DNA from: Lamellibrachia columna
Taxonomy: Eukaryota; Annelida; Polychaeta; Sabellida; Siboglinidae
Reading direction: 5' to 3'
NCBI GenBank assembly: GCA_963662155.1
Contig: OY759274.1
Span: forward strand, 42,197,842 to 42,261,841
Length of the DNA stretch: 64,000 nt
Position numbers and translations under genes: made by a program. The notes under the pieces are model-generated. The model made no database searches. It had not been told where the DNA came from and saw only the letters and a program-made list of their open reading frames with translations. Below are positions 24,641-36,734 of this stretch, piece after piece (within the stretch, counting starts at the first letter, position 1; every line of letters starts with the position of its first letter).

Positions 24641-24879
24641 AGCCAAAGAAGACAGCGAATATTCACATCCATAAATGCTTCATCCAAAATAGCGATGGTT
24701 TGGCATTGCTAAATCCCAAGGTACTCAAGTTGTGTAACAGGCTAACACGTGACCCATTTCAAATGTCCTCCCCCAAGCTAAAATTCAAAATGCATCAAAG
24801 AGCCCCTATCGAAAAGCACCGGAAAGAAACTAAGCAACTTCAACCAACGGTCCCCTCTGTCATTAACGGGTTCAGATCC

Positions 24880-27400
24880 CTCTAAAATCCTCACCCGGAC
24901 AATGGTTTAATCACTAAAAATTATCAAATACATGCTCCAATGAGCATGTGAGTGTAGCACAAGTTGATCAAGATCTGTCACTTTACCTGTCGACACAAAC
25001 GGCCCTTTTGTAAGTAGTGAGTGAAATGGAAACCATTGAGGTCAGCCAGGGCATGCTTTCATGACACTGGGGTTACGGAAGGACAGGACAAGCTCAGGTA
25101 CCTTGGCCAGTTCTGTTTACCTGTGTGATCTCAGACAGACAGGTCATGTCATTCTACATGCAATGTAGCACAATAGAGAAGACATTTACTTAATTATGAA
25201 TGTTGGGGGGACATTCTATACATTGCTAGATGCTAGTATACCATCCTTGAGAATTTGTCTAAATGCCCTCCTTAAAAAAGTGTTGGACTTTTGTCAAAAA
25301 GATACCCTTTTCAAGTTGAGTGGATTGAAATATAATATATTATACAACTTTTGTTGCAAAATATGCATAGTTTCATGATATGGATTAATTCATTAACATA
25401 TTTGATTCGTAGATTAAGAGGACCTTTATCTTAAAAACACGCTTTGACATGTCAAAATATATACCCTTAATTACTTAAGTGTTATTTGATATCCTCAAAG
25501 CATTATGTACGTTAACGTACATTGGACACATAAAATGTGGAATTTGTGTCACAGATGGGACATGGACACTGCATTCAATGGCCCCCTCGATCCAGGTGGC
25601 ATCACTTTATTACTGCTAAAAATGTAGTAGGAATTATTAAAAGCATGAAAGAGTTAAAATGGCCTTATCTCACAAACTATTTGGATATTTCTTGAAGATA
25701 CCTAGTACTGAGATTAGACACTCTAAGTACTTTTATTCATTGGAATGTTTGGAACAAGTGTGAGTTAACAAACGTGAGATAACATTCTTAGAAAAAGTCG
25801 CATGCACACAACTGGATGGATTGACATGGATTGACTGGGTGATACGGCGACAAGCAATTTTACTGTGTTATGACGTGTTTTACATTTTTTATGTATTTTT
25901 TGGGGGTTATGTTTGTCACGATCTGGGTAGGGTTGTCATGTCGTTTTGGTCCACTAATGCTCCTCGCCCTTTGTCACAATCAGTGTCTACAAATGTCTAC
26001 AGTCTTTTTAGAAAAGAGTTTTTAGAAGTTGGAAAGCCTATTGTAAAGGATAGCTTATTGTGAATAATAATGTTTTGCTTTGACAATCAAGCAGGTTGGC
26101 TAAAAGGTACATTGTGGTGCGTGCATGCATGCATGCATAGCAGCATGCGTTCATGTGTGCATTTGTGTATGCACGCATATTTCATACAAAATAATTAAAT
26201 TACTGCAATCGTTTTCTTTAAATTAAAAATTTAATCAATTACTGGAAAATAAAATAATATAAATAAATAAAAATAAAAAAACAAATAGTTAATAAATTTT
26301 GCACAACCAAACAGTATGATCTTTTTTATAATATAAATTAATAATGTCTCTGCTGTTGTTCTACCAGTTGAAATCTAGCTGAGCTTTCATTATAAAGCTC
26401 ACTTCCAGCTCAGATGTAAGTTGAAATTCACCTGAAGCAGTTCAAATGCAACTTGTTTGTATGTGTAATTTAATTTGGGAAATAGCTTAAATTCAACTAA
26501 ATTTCCATTTAGATTGAGCATCTTGTTGAAAGCACTGGTAAGAAGGATGTAATAGGGTAATGATGCATATGAACTGCACCCATAATACCATTACACAGTT
26601 GAACAGTCAGTGATCGGAAGTTGATGTAGGACTATGAAAATCACTGTATCCCAGAGATAGTAGAAGTTAATTGCTTCCTCCTTCAGCCACGTCATGGAGA
26701 TCAAGTATGTCACCATGTAGCGAACATTACAAGACTGGCTAACCCAGTTCTTTATCTGATTCCATTCATTATTCTGTATGCATGTATGACAGGTGCTTTG
26801 CAAAACACTATAGTATGTCTTTGAACACAGCAATCATTACTTCAGTAGAGCATTATTACTAGTTCTCATGCCATTATTAGTGAACCGCTGTAAATGACAG
26901 TGGACGCTTCTTCCAGGTGGAAAGAAATACTGGTCAACTGTGGGTCACCGACAACCATGACACTGTGATCGACACTGATGACATGTCAGGAACTTTGACA
27001 CACTAATGGTGCTGTCGGTTTTTGAGACGGACAAGTAGTCGGTTCATGAACCAAGTGGGTATGTTTTACAATGTGTGGTAGAACGAGATCAGTGGAACGT
27101 GAAACGTTGTACATGTTAGTGGTTGTCATGGACTTTTTTATTTTCAGAAGTAGTTTCCAGTTGGGTATTTCAGATCTTGGAAGAGTGGGCAAATCTTGAA
27201 AAGGGGAGCAAAGAGTGTATGAAAGGTCTTTAGTCGGGGCAGAATTCACATTCAGTATACAGGCCCCTGTAGTAAAATTACTTCTCACAAAGCCAAGAGG
27301 GGCATGGCCCAGTGGTCCTGCCTAATTATGTTACTGATTGTTTTGGCTTCAGACAGCATGGTTTTTATTTGAATAAATGATGCAAGTTCTGTTAAGAATT
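24880..27400. other. Intergenic sequence before the LINE
   Basis: 26120-26170 is a GCATGCATGCAT tract. Frames at 25821-26063, 26591-26833 and 26986-27288 show no recognisable domain. Part of 26900-27480 may be the LINE 5' region, whose start I cannot fix. Confidence 0.45.
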
Positions 27401-27487
27401 CACATACTGTTAAGTGCTAACGTGTTATAGGAAGGTTTTCTGACAGATTTTGAGCCTGATCTGGTTCGCGGCTGTTCATAACTGTTG

Positions 27488-28627
27488 ATGTTGAGGCTGC
27501 TCGTTGTGGCAATGGTGGGAAGGGAACAGGGGAGTTGTGCCAGTAGTTCCGGTGGGGGAACTGTAGACGATAAAGTGTCGAAAGACACAAGAGATGCTAG
27601 GGAGAGCTCACCTCAGCCTGGGAGGAAGCTGAGAGGAGGGAAGGTGACAGGTCATAGGGAGACAGGACGTAAGGAGACGGGAAGGAAAGGAACGGAAGGG
27701 AAGACAACCAGAGTGAAGGAGATGGGAGTAGGGGAGACAGGAGGGAAGGAGAAGGGAGTGGGGGAGACGGGAGGGGAGACAACCGGAGTGAAGGAGAGGG
27801 GAGTAGCGGCGACAGGAGGGAAGGAGAAGGGAGTGGGGGAGACGGGAGGGAAAACAACCGGAGGGAAGGAGAGGGGAGTAGGGGAGACAGGAGGGAAGGA
27901 GAAGGGAGTGGGGGAGACGGAAGGGAAAACAACCGGAGTGAAGGAGAGGGGAGTGGGAGAGACAAGAGCAAAGGAGTGGGAAGTGGGGGAGACAGGAGGG
28001 AAGGGGTCAGGACAGAATGTGATGGAGGGGATCGAAAGGAAGAGTTATTCTGCAGCAGTGATAGAGGGGGTGAGGAAGAGAGCGAGGGTGTTTGTGGGGG
28101 ATTCGATAGTTAGGAAGACCGACAGAGTCTTAAACAAGGGAGATGATGTGGTGGTCTGCTTGCCTGGAGCCAAAATAGAGGCGATAACTGAGAGGGTAAA
28201 AAACATCGTAGGCTCGGGTAAGGGTGGATCTGTTTTAGTACACGTAGGGACAAATAACGTAGAGAGGGAGGGTACAACTGCCATAGTTAGGAAATATAGG
28301 CAGTTGGTCAGAACACTAAAACAGACGCGGGTTGAGCAGGTAATACTGTCAGGGATTTTACCTGTAATGGGCAGGAGGGGTCACAAATATCGAAATTGTC
28401 GGGGGATGGCAATTAACATGTTAGTCCAGAGGCTGTGTAGGGAAGAGGAAGTTGGATTTGTGGATTTATGGGGAAGTTTTGTTGGGAGGGCAGATATGTA
28501 CATGAAGGATGGGCTTCATTTAAGTGGAAAGGGGGCGGCAGTATTCGCGGACAAACTTTCAGCAGCAGTAGATAGCGACTTGGGTACAATGACAAATGTT
28601 TTTGGAAGTAAACATTCTTTAAACTAG
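27488..28627 (+). CDS. LINE ORF1: low-complexity basic region plus SGNH/GDSL-type esterase domain
   Basis: About 379 codons from the first ATG. Residues ~40-185 are Gly/Glu/Lys-rich, with a 25-residue (75-bp) repeat around KERGVGETGGKEKGVGETGG. Residues ~200-370 form an SGNH hydrolase-like domain: VFVGDSIVRKTD (block I GDS), VHVGTNNVE (block III G-x-N) and DGLHLSGKG (block V D-x-x-H). Esterase-type ORF1s are known from CR1 and some L2 elements and are thought to aid RNP or membrane association. No zinc finger is seen, so the N-terminus may be incomplete. Confidence 0.85.
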   Translation: MLRLLVVAMVGREQGSCASSSGGGTVDDKVSKDTRDARESSPQPGRKLRGGKVTGHRETGRKETGRKGTEGKTTRVKEMGVGETGGKEKGVGETGGETTGVKERGVAATGGKEKGVGETGGKTTGGKERGVGETGGKEKGVGETEGKTTGVKERGVGETRAKEWEVGETGGKGSGQNVMEGIERKSYSAAVIEGVRKRARVFVGDSIVRKTDRVLNKGDDVVVCLPGAKIEAITERVKNIVGSGKGGSVLVHVGTNNVEREGTTAIVRKYRQLVRTLKQTRVEQVILSGILPVMGRRGHKYRNCRGMAINMLVQRLCREEEVGFVDLWGSFVGRADMYMKDGLHLSGKGAAVFADKLSAAVDSDLGTMTNVFGSKHSLN

Positions 28628-31503
28628 AAGTGCAGGGGGGTTACCTAGAGGTGTCTCAAGCAGAACAAGAGGCCACTAGCACAGATAAACCAATATCAAA
28701 TCATCCGAAAAACATCTCTGAAAAAGGTTATATATGCGTATGTTTAAATGCAAGGAGCATAGTAAATAAGAAAAACGAATTAAACATTATGGTAGAAGAT
28801 ATTGACCCTCACATAATTGGTATAACTGAATCATGGGCCAACATAGATATTACAGATGCTGAATTAGGACTGACAGGATACGTAATGTTTAGGAAAGATC
28901 GAATAGGAAGAAGGGGCGGGGGAGTTATTTTATATGTTAAAGAATCTATTCAGGCTTATGAAATAAAACTAGAAAGGGAAGCAGATTGCGATGAAGCTGT
29001 TTGGTGCAAAATTGTTTCAGGAAATTCAAAATTAACTATTGGATTAGTTTACCGAAGTCCAAACATAAACGAAGAGGACAACACAAAAATAAAAAACGCT
29101 ATAAAGGAAGTTAGTAAAGGGGAATGTATCATAATGGGAGATTTTAACCATGGACACATACAATGGAATTCTCTAGAGAGCACAGGGATTGAGGATCAAC
29201 AATTTCTATGTTTAATCCAGGATAGCTTTCTTACTCAGCACGTACTAGAACCAACCAGGGGAGAAAATGTATTAGATATAGTTTTGTCATCACAAAAAGA
29301 ATTAGTGGACAATGTAAAAATATTTGAACCATTGGGTAATAGTGACCATAATCAAATACATTTTGACATCAATGTAAAATCAGAAAGTAAAAATAAGAAA
29401 ACGTACAAGAGAAACTTCCACAAAGGTAACTACAAAGATATGAGAAAATACTTAGCACAGCTAGATTGGAATAACATGCTGATGAATAAGACCGCAATTG
29501 AATGCTGGAACATTCTTAAATATGAAATTGAGAGTATCATCGATAAATTTGTTCCCTTCCGAAAACAAGGAAAACGGTGTAGAAAGAAACATTTGTCAAA
29601 AGAGGCTATTAGAAAAATAATGCTAAAACAAACTATGTGGAGGGTTTATAGGCGTACCAGAAAGGAAGAAGACTATGCAAAATACAAAGAGGCACTTAAT
29701 GCAGCTACAACTGAAATCAGACAATCTAAAAGAAGCTATGAGCAAAAACTGGCATGTAACATAAAAAATGACAGCAAGAGTTTTTATGCATATGTCAGGA
29801 GTAAACAAAACGTACAAGACAAGGTTGGACCTCTAGAAGACAGTGCTGGAAATATAATATCACAGGGGTTTTTAATGGCGGAAGACCTAAATGGTTACTT
29901 CAGTTCAGTGTTTACCAAGGAAGATATTAGTTCATTACCAGTTGCTGATGCTAAATTTCAGGGGGCTAAATCTGAATATTTAGGACCGTTAGTTGTAACT
30001 CCAGAATTGGTAGCTAAGAAAATAAGGGCAATGAAGGATAACAAATCACCGGGAGTGGATGGGATTCCTCCAAAATTACTAATGGAAACAGTAGATCAAA
30101 TCAGTATACCACTTGCAAGAGTATTCAACTTGTCATTAAAAGAGGGAGTTGTTCCGTTTGAATGGAAAGAAGCAAACATCATACCATTATTTAAAAAGGG
30201 TTCGAGAAATAAGTCAGAGAATTACAGACCAGTGAGTTTAACGTCAGTGATTTGTAAATTATTAGAAAGGTTAATTAAAGACCATATGGTGGACTTCCTC
30301 GTTAAGCATAAATTATTAAATTCATCTCAACATGGATTCCTTAAAGCAAGGTCATGCTTAACAAATATGTTATGTTTTTTGGAAGAAATCACTAAGTGGA
30401 TAGACGTGGGATCGCCAGTAGATATTATCTACTTAGATTTTCAGAAAGCTTTTGACAAAGTGCCACATCAAAGATTGCTACTTAAATTAAAAGCCCATGG
30501 TATCGGGGATAGCATAACTGACTGGATAGAACAATGGCTGACTGACAGAAGACAACGAGTTGTAGTAGATGGAGAAGTTTCAAATTGGAAATCGGTTTTG
30601 AGTGGGGTACCTCAAGGGTCAGTACTAGGACCTATATTATTCTTAATTTATATCAATGACTTGGACGACAGTATAACAAGTAACGTACTGAAATTTGCGG
30701 ATGACACAAAACTGTTTAGAAAGGTTAATACTGATGGTGATAAACAACATTTACAAAACGATCTAGACAGATTAGTGAAATGGTCTGAGAAATGGCAGAT
30801 GCTGTTCAATTTTGGGAAATGTAAATGCCTACATACAGGACATGGGAACTTGAATGTAAACTATAAAATGGGAGATACTGTTCTGGGTACTACTGTAAAA
30901 GAAAAGGACTTAGGAGTTACAATAAGCGCTGATATGAAAGTTTCAGAGCAGTGTGGTATTGCAGCTTCAAAGGGTAATCAAATTCTTGGATTGATTAGAA
31001 GAAACATAACATACAAGGGAAAAAAGTTAATTATACCTCTTTATAAAGCAATAGTTAGACCTCATTTAGAATACTGTATACAAGCATGGAGACCATATCG
31101 TAAGAAGGATATAGATACGCTTGAACGCATACAAAGGAGAGCAACTAAAATGATTCCAGAACTTAGAGACCTTAGTTATGAAGAACGCCTGAAAGAATGT
31201 GGTTTAACAACTCTAGAGACAAGGAGGTTAAGAGGAGATCAGATTGAAGTTTTTAAGATATTGAATGGGTATGAAATTATTGATAGAAATATGTTTTTCT
31301 CACTCAAGAAGGATAGCAGAACTAGAGGACATGAGGTAAAATTAGTAAAGGATCAATGTAGATTGGACATCAGGAAGCACTCGTTCTCACAGAGGACAAT
31401 AAATGAATGGAACAAATTGTCTACAGATTGTGTAACTGCTAGCAGCGTGAATATGTTTAAAAACAAGGTTGACACATATCTCAGGAGGGCGGGTTATAAG
31501 TAG
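28609..31503 (+). CDS. LINE ORF2: endonuclease-reverse transcriptase
   Basis: Nicks target DNA and copies LINE RNA by target-primed reverse transcription. Numbering from GTG at 28630 (957 codons): APE-type endonuclease ~35-245 with LNARS (N40), ITESW (E67), GDFNHG (D171, N173) and GNSDH (D239, H240); RT with DNKSPGVDGIPPKLL, NYRPVSLTSV, IIYLDFQKAFDKVPH (motif A, ~600), SGVPQGSVLGP (motif B, ~657) and KFADDTKLF (motif C, ~687); C-terminal HLEYCIQAWRPY and LERIQRRATKMI. The frame is open from 28609, after TAA, but has no ATG until about codon 53, beyond the endonuclease start. Translation probably depends on reinitiation or a non-AUG start after the ORF1 stop at 28625. All catalytic residues are intact. 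Confidence 0.93.
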
Positions 31504-31964
31504 GTGAACATTGTTGGACTCTCGATAAGCCAATGGCTTCCTTGTCCACTTGCCATCTGGGCCTTTGGCTTGGATGGCAAATCTTGTTAAATCTTGTTAA
31601 AAAATGTTTACCTATTTCTACAAAGCTTACTAAAGTAAATACTTCCCAAAGAAGTTGAGATGGCTTTGGAATGAACAGGTCTGCCAGGGGGTGAAGTGTA
31701 AAGCGCTTTGAGCAGTCCTATGGACCGGATACCGCGCTATATAAGAACATACCTTTACTTTACTTTTACTTTAAAGGGTGAGAGGTTCAAGTACTAATTT
31801 TTTAATATCGGTTGCATGCAAAGTATGACTACTAAATAAAAAAATGCCATTGCATAACCGTTCACCTTGTGCCATGTTTTCATAAAGAATTGCCAAGTAA
31901 TTTGCAAAAAAATTTTGAACCATATGTGTCTGTATATGGTACTAGCAGAACGATTCATTCTGCA

Positions 31965-32367
31965 TAACTCACTTTCGTACTAATGCAAAATCAATGTGCA
32001 TCTCCATATATGGAGCGAGATTATGGAACTCCCTTAATGGAAACATTACCACTTGTAGAACCATACAAGCATTTAAAAAATGCTACAAGTTAGATATTAT
32101 TGCAACGTATTAGTCACAATTTATTTAGCAACGATTTTTAATTGTTACATGTAAGTAATGCAAATATATAATTATGTATCAGTTGATTTAACGGCTTAAC
32201 ATGCCACGGGGTGAACCATAGATAAGTATTGCAGTTCTGTTCACCCCATTTCCAACTCACCCTTGTGTATCCTTCAACAATTCATTCACTTTTTTTGCAC
32301 ATTTTGTTAGTAACTTGTCATTTATTGTATCGTAATTGTGTGTTGGAATAAAGGATTGATTGATTGA
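31965..32367 (+). mobile_element. LINE 3' fragment with (GATT)n tail
   Basis: A broken frame reads MCISIYGARLWNSL, then CRTIQAFKKCYKLDII, the C-terminal region of a non-LTR RT. A 3' UTR follows, ending GGAATAAAGGATTGATTGATTGAT. The tail differs from the 27-31 kb LINE, so it is another family inserted just downstream. Confidence 0.65.
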
Positions 32368-32904
32368 TGCTGCAATACAGTCTGACAGCTTGGAAATTCA
32401 CAACTTCATAAAAAACAGTTATCAGTATGACACCATGGAGTTGTTAGAAAAACACAAATTTGTAAATATGTGTATTCTGATAGTTGTTATATTGTATGCC
32501 CTATATACACATGCACTGTGTCATGACATTGTTACGTTGATGTGTGTTTAAATCTGGAAAATTATCAACGTTTTAAAGTAGAAGATGGAGAAGGGGGTGT
32601 GGCAATATGTACACTTTGTACGAATAGGTACATGTTGACAGTTGTGAACGGCCCCTTCTTATTTCATTTGTGCAAAGGTGATGTTTTTATCAGAATTCCC
32701 CCAACTGCATTCTGGATTGTTTTACTTTCATGATTGCTCAGTGAAATTGCTATATCAACTGAAGTTCATTCCAATTTGGCCAAACATTTGTTTTGAGTCA
32801 AAAAAGGAGTTAACCCTTGTTTTAAGCATGAACTGTACAGATAAAGAGTTTTCCCACAAAAAAAACTGCATGCTGGATTATATTTGAACTTGGTATGAAC
32901 AAAT

Positions 32905-33066
32905 GTGGGGGGGGCAGTGGGTGGCTAATACTGGCTATGGGGGGCAGTGGGTGGCTGTGAGGTGACAGTGGGTGGCTGTCGGGAGCAGTGGCTGGCTGTG
33001 GGAAGGGGGCAATGGGGTGCCGTGGGTGGCTGGGGGGGTAATGGGTGGCTATGGGGGGGGGCAGTG
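32905..33066. repeat. G-rich GGGGGCAGTGGGTGGCT repeat
   Basis: About seven irregular units of GTGGCTATGGGGGGCAGTGG type. The G-runs could form quadruplexes. It abuts a SINE. Confidence 0.8.
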
Positions 33067-33340
33067 GCCCTGTGATTACAACATTGGACTGTCAATTGAG
33101 AGGACAGAGGGTCGAACCCATCTACTGCTGTTTCAGTGCTTGAGAAATTTGAGGGGAACTAAAAGATCCCACACAGGGGGTAAATGTGTAACCTGCTATC
33201 TGTTGTGCCATGATTGTATTGGAGGATACTGTCACTATATAAGACGTCATTACATATATATCTCATCAGACATAAAAAGTCATGTCAGTGTTGTTTCCTC
33301 AGATTTGATAGTATCATTGTAATGATCAGTTTGAGTGTAT
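33065..33340 (+). mobile_element. tRNA-derived SINE copy 2
   Basis: Box B-like GGGTCGAACCC at 33109-33119, then CATCTACTGCTGTTTCAG and AAAAGATCCCACACAGG, colinear with the copy at 7520-7800. The 3' end is not sharply defined. Confidence 0.65.
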
Positions 33341-34089
33341 TTTATCATTGACCATTTAAATGCTTTAACCATGTGCGTGGTTAAAAATATCACTTGTATA
33401 TGATAACAAAAAGACTTAGTTTCATTCATTCATTCAAAGGTCACTGCTTGCTTAAACATATTTAGAACATGCAGAATAAAATGGTAATATATATATTTGT
33501 AAGTTAATTTTTGCCTAACCACGACACAATATACTAACTGAAATATCTGTCTTCGATCATTGACAGATATAATGTTTGTAATGTTATCTAAAATCAGGTA
33601 CTTTATGGTTGAGCTTCACATTCTGTCTAGAACCTCAGTTCCAATCTCTTTCACAAGCCATGTACCCAGTTGCAATGTTCTCAATTTTTTATTGCCTGTG
33701 CACAGAAATTCCTCACACTGTGAAGTCGAGCCCCAGAAGGCCACTCAATACTTCGCCAGTTTGCCATCCTTAATGCAAATTCAACATTGTTTGGATATGT
33801 GTTGTGCCCCAAAGCATGTTGATGAACGCAATGCTTTTGGTAATTAAGGGTATATATATTTAGAACAAGACCCATGATTTCATTTCAGAGCAACTATTTG
33901 TAATTTTAGTTAACATTAATCTATGAATAAAATATGTTAGTTTGCTATATCATAATCATGGAACAATGCAAATTTAGAATATTAAAGGGTATATATTTAG
34001 TTGTATTCCAACTTGAAAAGTTCATTATTTTGACAGATGTCTAAAAACATGCTTTGGGAGTCAATTTGGATAAATTATCAAGGATGGTA

Positions 34090-34480
34090 TATGGGCAACA
34101 TATTGAGTGCCCCCCTCGGAAGTCCAACCGCCTCGATTATGCGTGCGTCAGCGTGACACATCCTTTAGACCCAGGTCATATAACTTGCAGCACTTTCGTT
34201 CCATTGCTCTCACCCTTCACGTGTCCACTCCGCTTTGCCTCCAACCAATGCACTGTATGTTGCATGCAGCGCTTGATTTCATATCTATCCCAACACATCG
34301 TGGTTTCAGAGGACAATACACTCATTTTGGCAGTACATCAGCTCCAGTATTTTTTATTACGCACAATACACAGAAATTGGGACGTGAATCTTGGCATTGC
34401 ATATGAGGCTTGGTGTGCTATGTGCAACAGTGCCTGCAGGATCGTTGTGGATCCTCTACTAAGGAAGGTCACAAATCATT
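34090..34480 (+). other. Possible LINE 5'-region fragment
   Basis: GC-richer than the flanks, with a 99-codon frame reading RPRSYNLQHFRS, THRGFRGQYTHFG and NTQKLGRESWHCI. I suspect a piece of the same LINE whose 3' end follows at 34578, but I know no exact match. Confidence 0.3.
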
Positions 34481-34577
34481 AGAATATATGATATCAAAAC
34501 AGGAATAACTGACAAAATCAGTTCAATCGCTTAGACCATATTCAAGTGTCTGTAGCCCTGGGACCAACATAAGGAAC

Positions 34578-35131
34578 ATGGGCTCAAACCTCAACCAAAT
34601 TAATGACATTAAAGATATCCATCTGAAACGTTCCACTGCTAATTCTTTCCTATCTATTTGTTCGTGTTGCCACCCCATTCTGCTTACCACCCCATCACCA
34701 CCACCCTACTTGGCTAGTCTCCTGCATCTTTCAGATATCCCTAACCAGCTCAGATCATCCATTTCACAACAACTTATTGTACCTAAAACTAAACTTAACT
34801 TGGGCAAACGTGCTTTCTCTGTCTCTGCGCCTAGGGTCTGGATAGTGCTCCCCGTCACTTTTAAATCACCTGAAACTATAGCTATCTTCTGAAAAACCTC
34901 AAGACATGTTTATTCCAAATTGCATTTCCACCATAAATCTTTGTGGTCCCTTATTCTGATAATGACTTGCGCAACCCTGTTCATGATCATGCTTAGAGAT
35001 TCTGGTTTGTTGCGCCTCTGAGCTGAGGTTCCAGAGGATATAGGGCGCTATAAAAGTTCCATGCTTAGAGATTCTGGTTTGTTGCGCCTCTGAGCTGAGG
35101 TTCCAGAGGATATAGGGCGCTATAAAAGTTC
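34578..35131 (+). mobile_element. LINE 3' fragment with duplicated tail
   Basis: The frame reads LGKRAFSVSAPRVWIVLPVT, then FKSPETIAIF, a classic RT C-terminus (AFSVSAPR-WN-LP). The 3' end is a 72-bp tandem duplication, 34988-35059 and 35060-35131, each ending GGATATAGGGCGCTATAAAA. Such short 3' tandem repeats and the GCGCTATA word are typical of L2/CR1-like tails. Confidence 0.75.
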
Positions 35132-36730
35132 CTTAATATTATTCCTAGTCATTCTTCATCAACTACCTATAAATATTTCATAGATTAAGTCCTGAAACTG
35201 AGTCTGGTTCTCTTGTAGCTGTTGCCGAGAAAGAGTCCTGAGACGAGGGAGGCCACGGAACAGCTGCCCAAATGACTGGGATATGTCTTCCCATCATGCG
35301 TTCCTTCCTCCTGACTCTCGTCTGGTTCAGTGGAACAACGACAGGGTTCTTTAGCGATGGTTACAACCTGTTCTTCAACCAAGCCGCAAGTAGGTGGCAG
35401 CATTGAATGTATCGCAAGTAACGATGATGTTTCATGAAGTGACATGACTTCATGGTTGAATTTGTTAGACTCATGCATGAAATGTAAACGCACTTGTGTA
35501 AAATGCACATACATGCATGCAACCAAGCACACGTCTATATGCATGCGAGTGCATGCATGCGAGTGCATGCATGCATGTGCATATGCACACGCGCACTTAT
35601 TTATATAACATGTACCCGGTATAATGCATAATACAATATTCTCCATAACAAAAGTTTCATACAGGGATGCAAATTTTCAGCGATCATGGAAAACAGACGG
35701 AATTCATAGAATCGATGGTTTTAAATGGAATTCATCTTTTTCGAATGGAAATTCAGTGATCGCAGAAAAGGGCAGAATCCACAGAATTTTTTTTAAAGCA
35801 AAATTTAACTTCTCAAACTTAAATTCTAATTTCCATAAACAACACATAAAAGATGAATTATATCTAAACAATGTCAAGCCGAACTGGCATAAACATTCAC
35901 AGCAAAATGAACACAAAGAGCAATAGTTGTACTGTACTGTACTGTACTGTACTGTACTGTAATGTAATGTAATGTACTGTAATGTACTGTCATGATTGAA
36001 AAAAGGCCATGCTGCATATACTACAAAAATAACCTGGCTTCATGATTTATTGAATGAAATGAAAATTGTTTGCACTGAATAATCATATTAAAGTTTTTTA
36101 CACTTTGACTTGTAGTAGCATTGTTAATATGCAATTTTATGCCAGAAATAAATATAAACAGGGTGTAATTTGTTGCCAGATTAGGTCTGTGACAGCGTAT
36201 AAACAATTCCCTTTTTGAAACTCTTGATGTTGTTAAATCTTGTTAAATAGCGTTTGAAACAAATATATACCTTTTGTATGCAATTTGTATAGAATTTGCC
36301 TTTTTGAAACTGAACATTCACCATTTGAAATGAAAAATCAGTGTCTGTACCATTACATGGGCTTTTACCTCAATGACACAAACATTTTAATATTCGCTTT
36401 TGACAATTATTATTAACTTTTAACTTGCATTATAATGTTATTTTTATTTTCAATATTGTTTTAATGTTTTAGGTGTCTTAAGATTTATTCCCTTATGAAA
36501 CATTCATTTTTACATTGTTTTAGTAAGTACACTGTACTGTACTGCACCAATGACTGGCAACAACATGCCTATTTGTGGCGTGAACAAATGCTGACCATAT
36601 TATTGTTGTTATTAGAGCTTGCCAATGTTGCCATACAGTGCTAGACTTGACCTTTCCTGTTTCCTGCGGGCAATAATTTAGTTTTCATACAAGGAAGTTG
36701 ATTGGTATAATCATACTGAAAGAAACGTTG
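35132..36730. other. Intergenic sequence with microsatellites
   Basis: 35500-35600 is GCATGCATGC-rich, and 35925-35990 is (TGTAC)n drifting into (TGTAA)n. The 153-codon minus-strand frame at 35185-35646 has no recognisable domain. Confidence 0.5.
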
Positions 36731-36734
36731 TTTC

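Larger units (their letters stand above)
27400..31775 (+). mobile_element. CR1/L2-like LINE, both ORFs open
   Basis: Esterase-type ORF1 (27488-28627), EN-RT ORF2 (to 31503) and a 3' UTR ending AAAGCGCTTTGAGCAGTCCT ... CGCTATATAAGAACAT with a (CTTTA)n tail at about 31755-31775. The 5' limit is uncertain and no target-site duplication is obvious. A decayed relative of the last ~330 bp lies at 41870-42200. Intact long frames suggest recent insertion. Confidence 0.85.

Noticed and set aside
24226..24687. 153-codon Ser/Pro repeat protein
   Set aside because: In-frame translation of a 33-bp minisatellite; no signal, domain or splice support.
27597..27971. Ser/Pro/Leu-rich minus-strand frame
   Set aside because: Antisense shadow of the purine-rich LINE ORF1 repeat.
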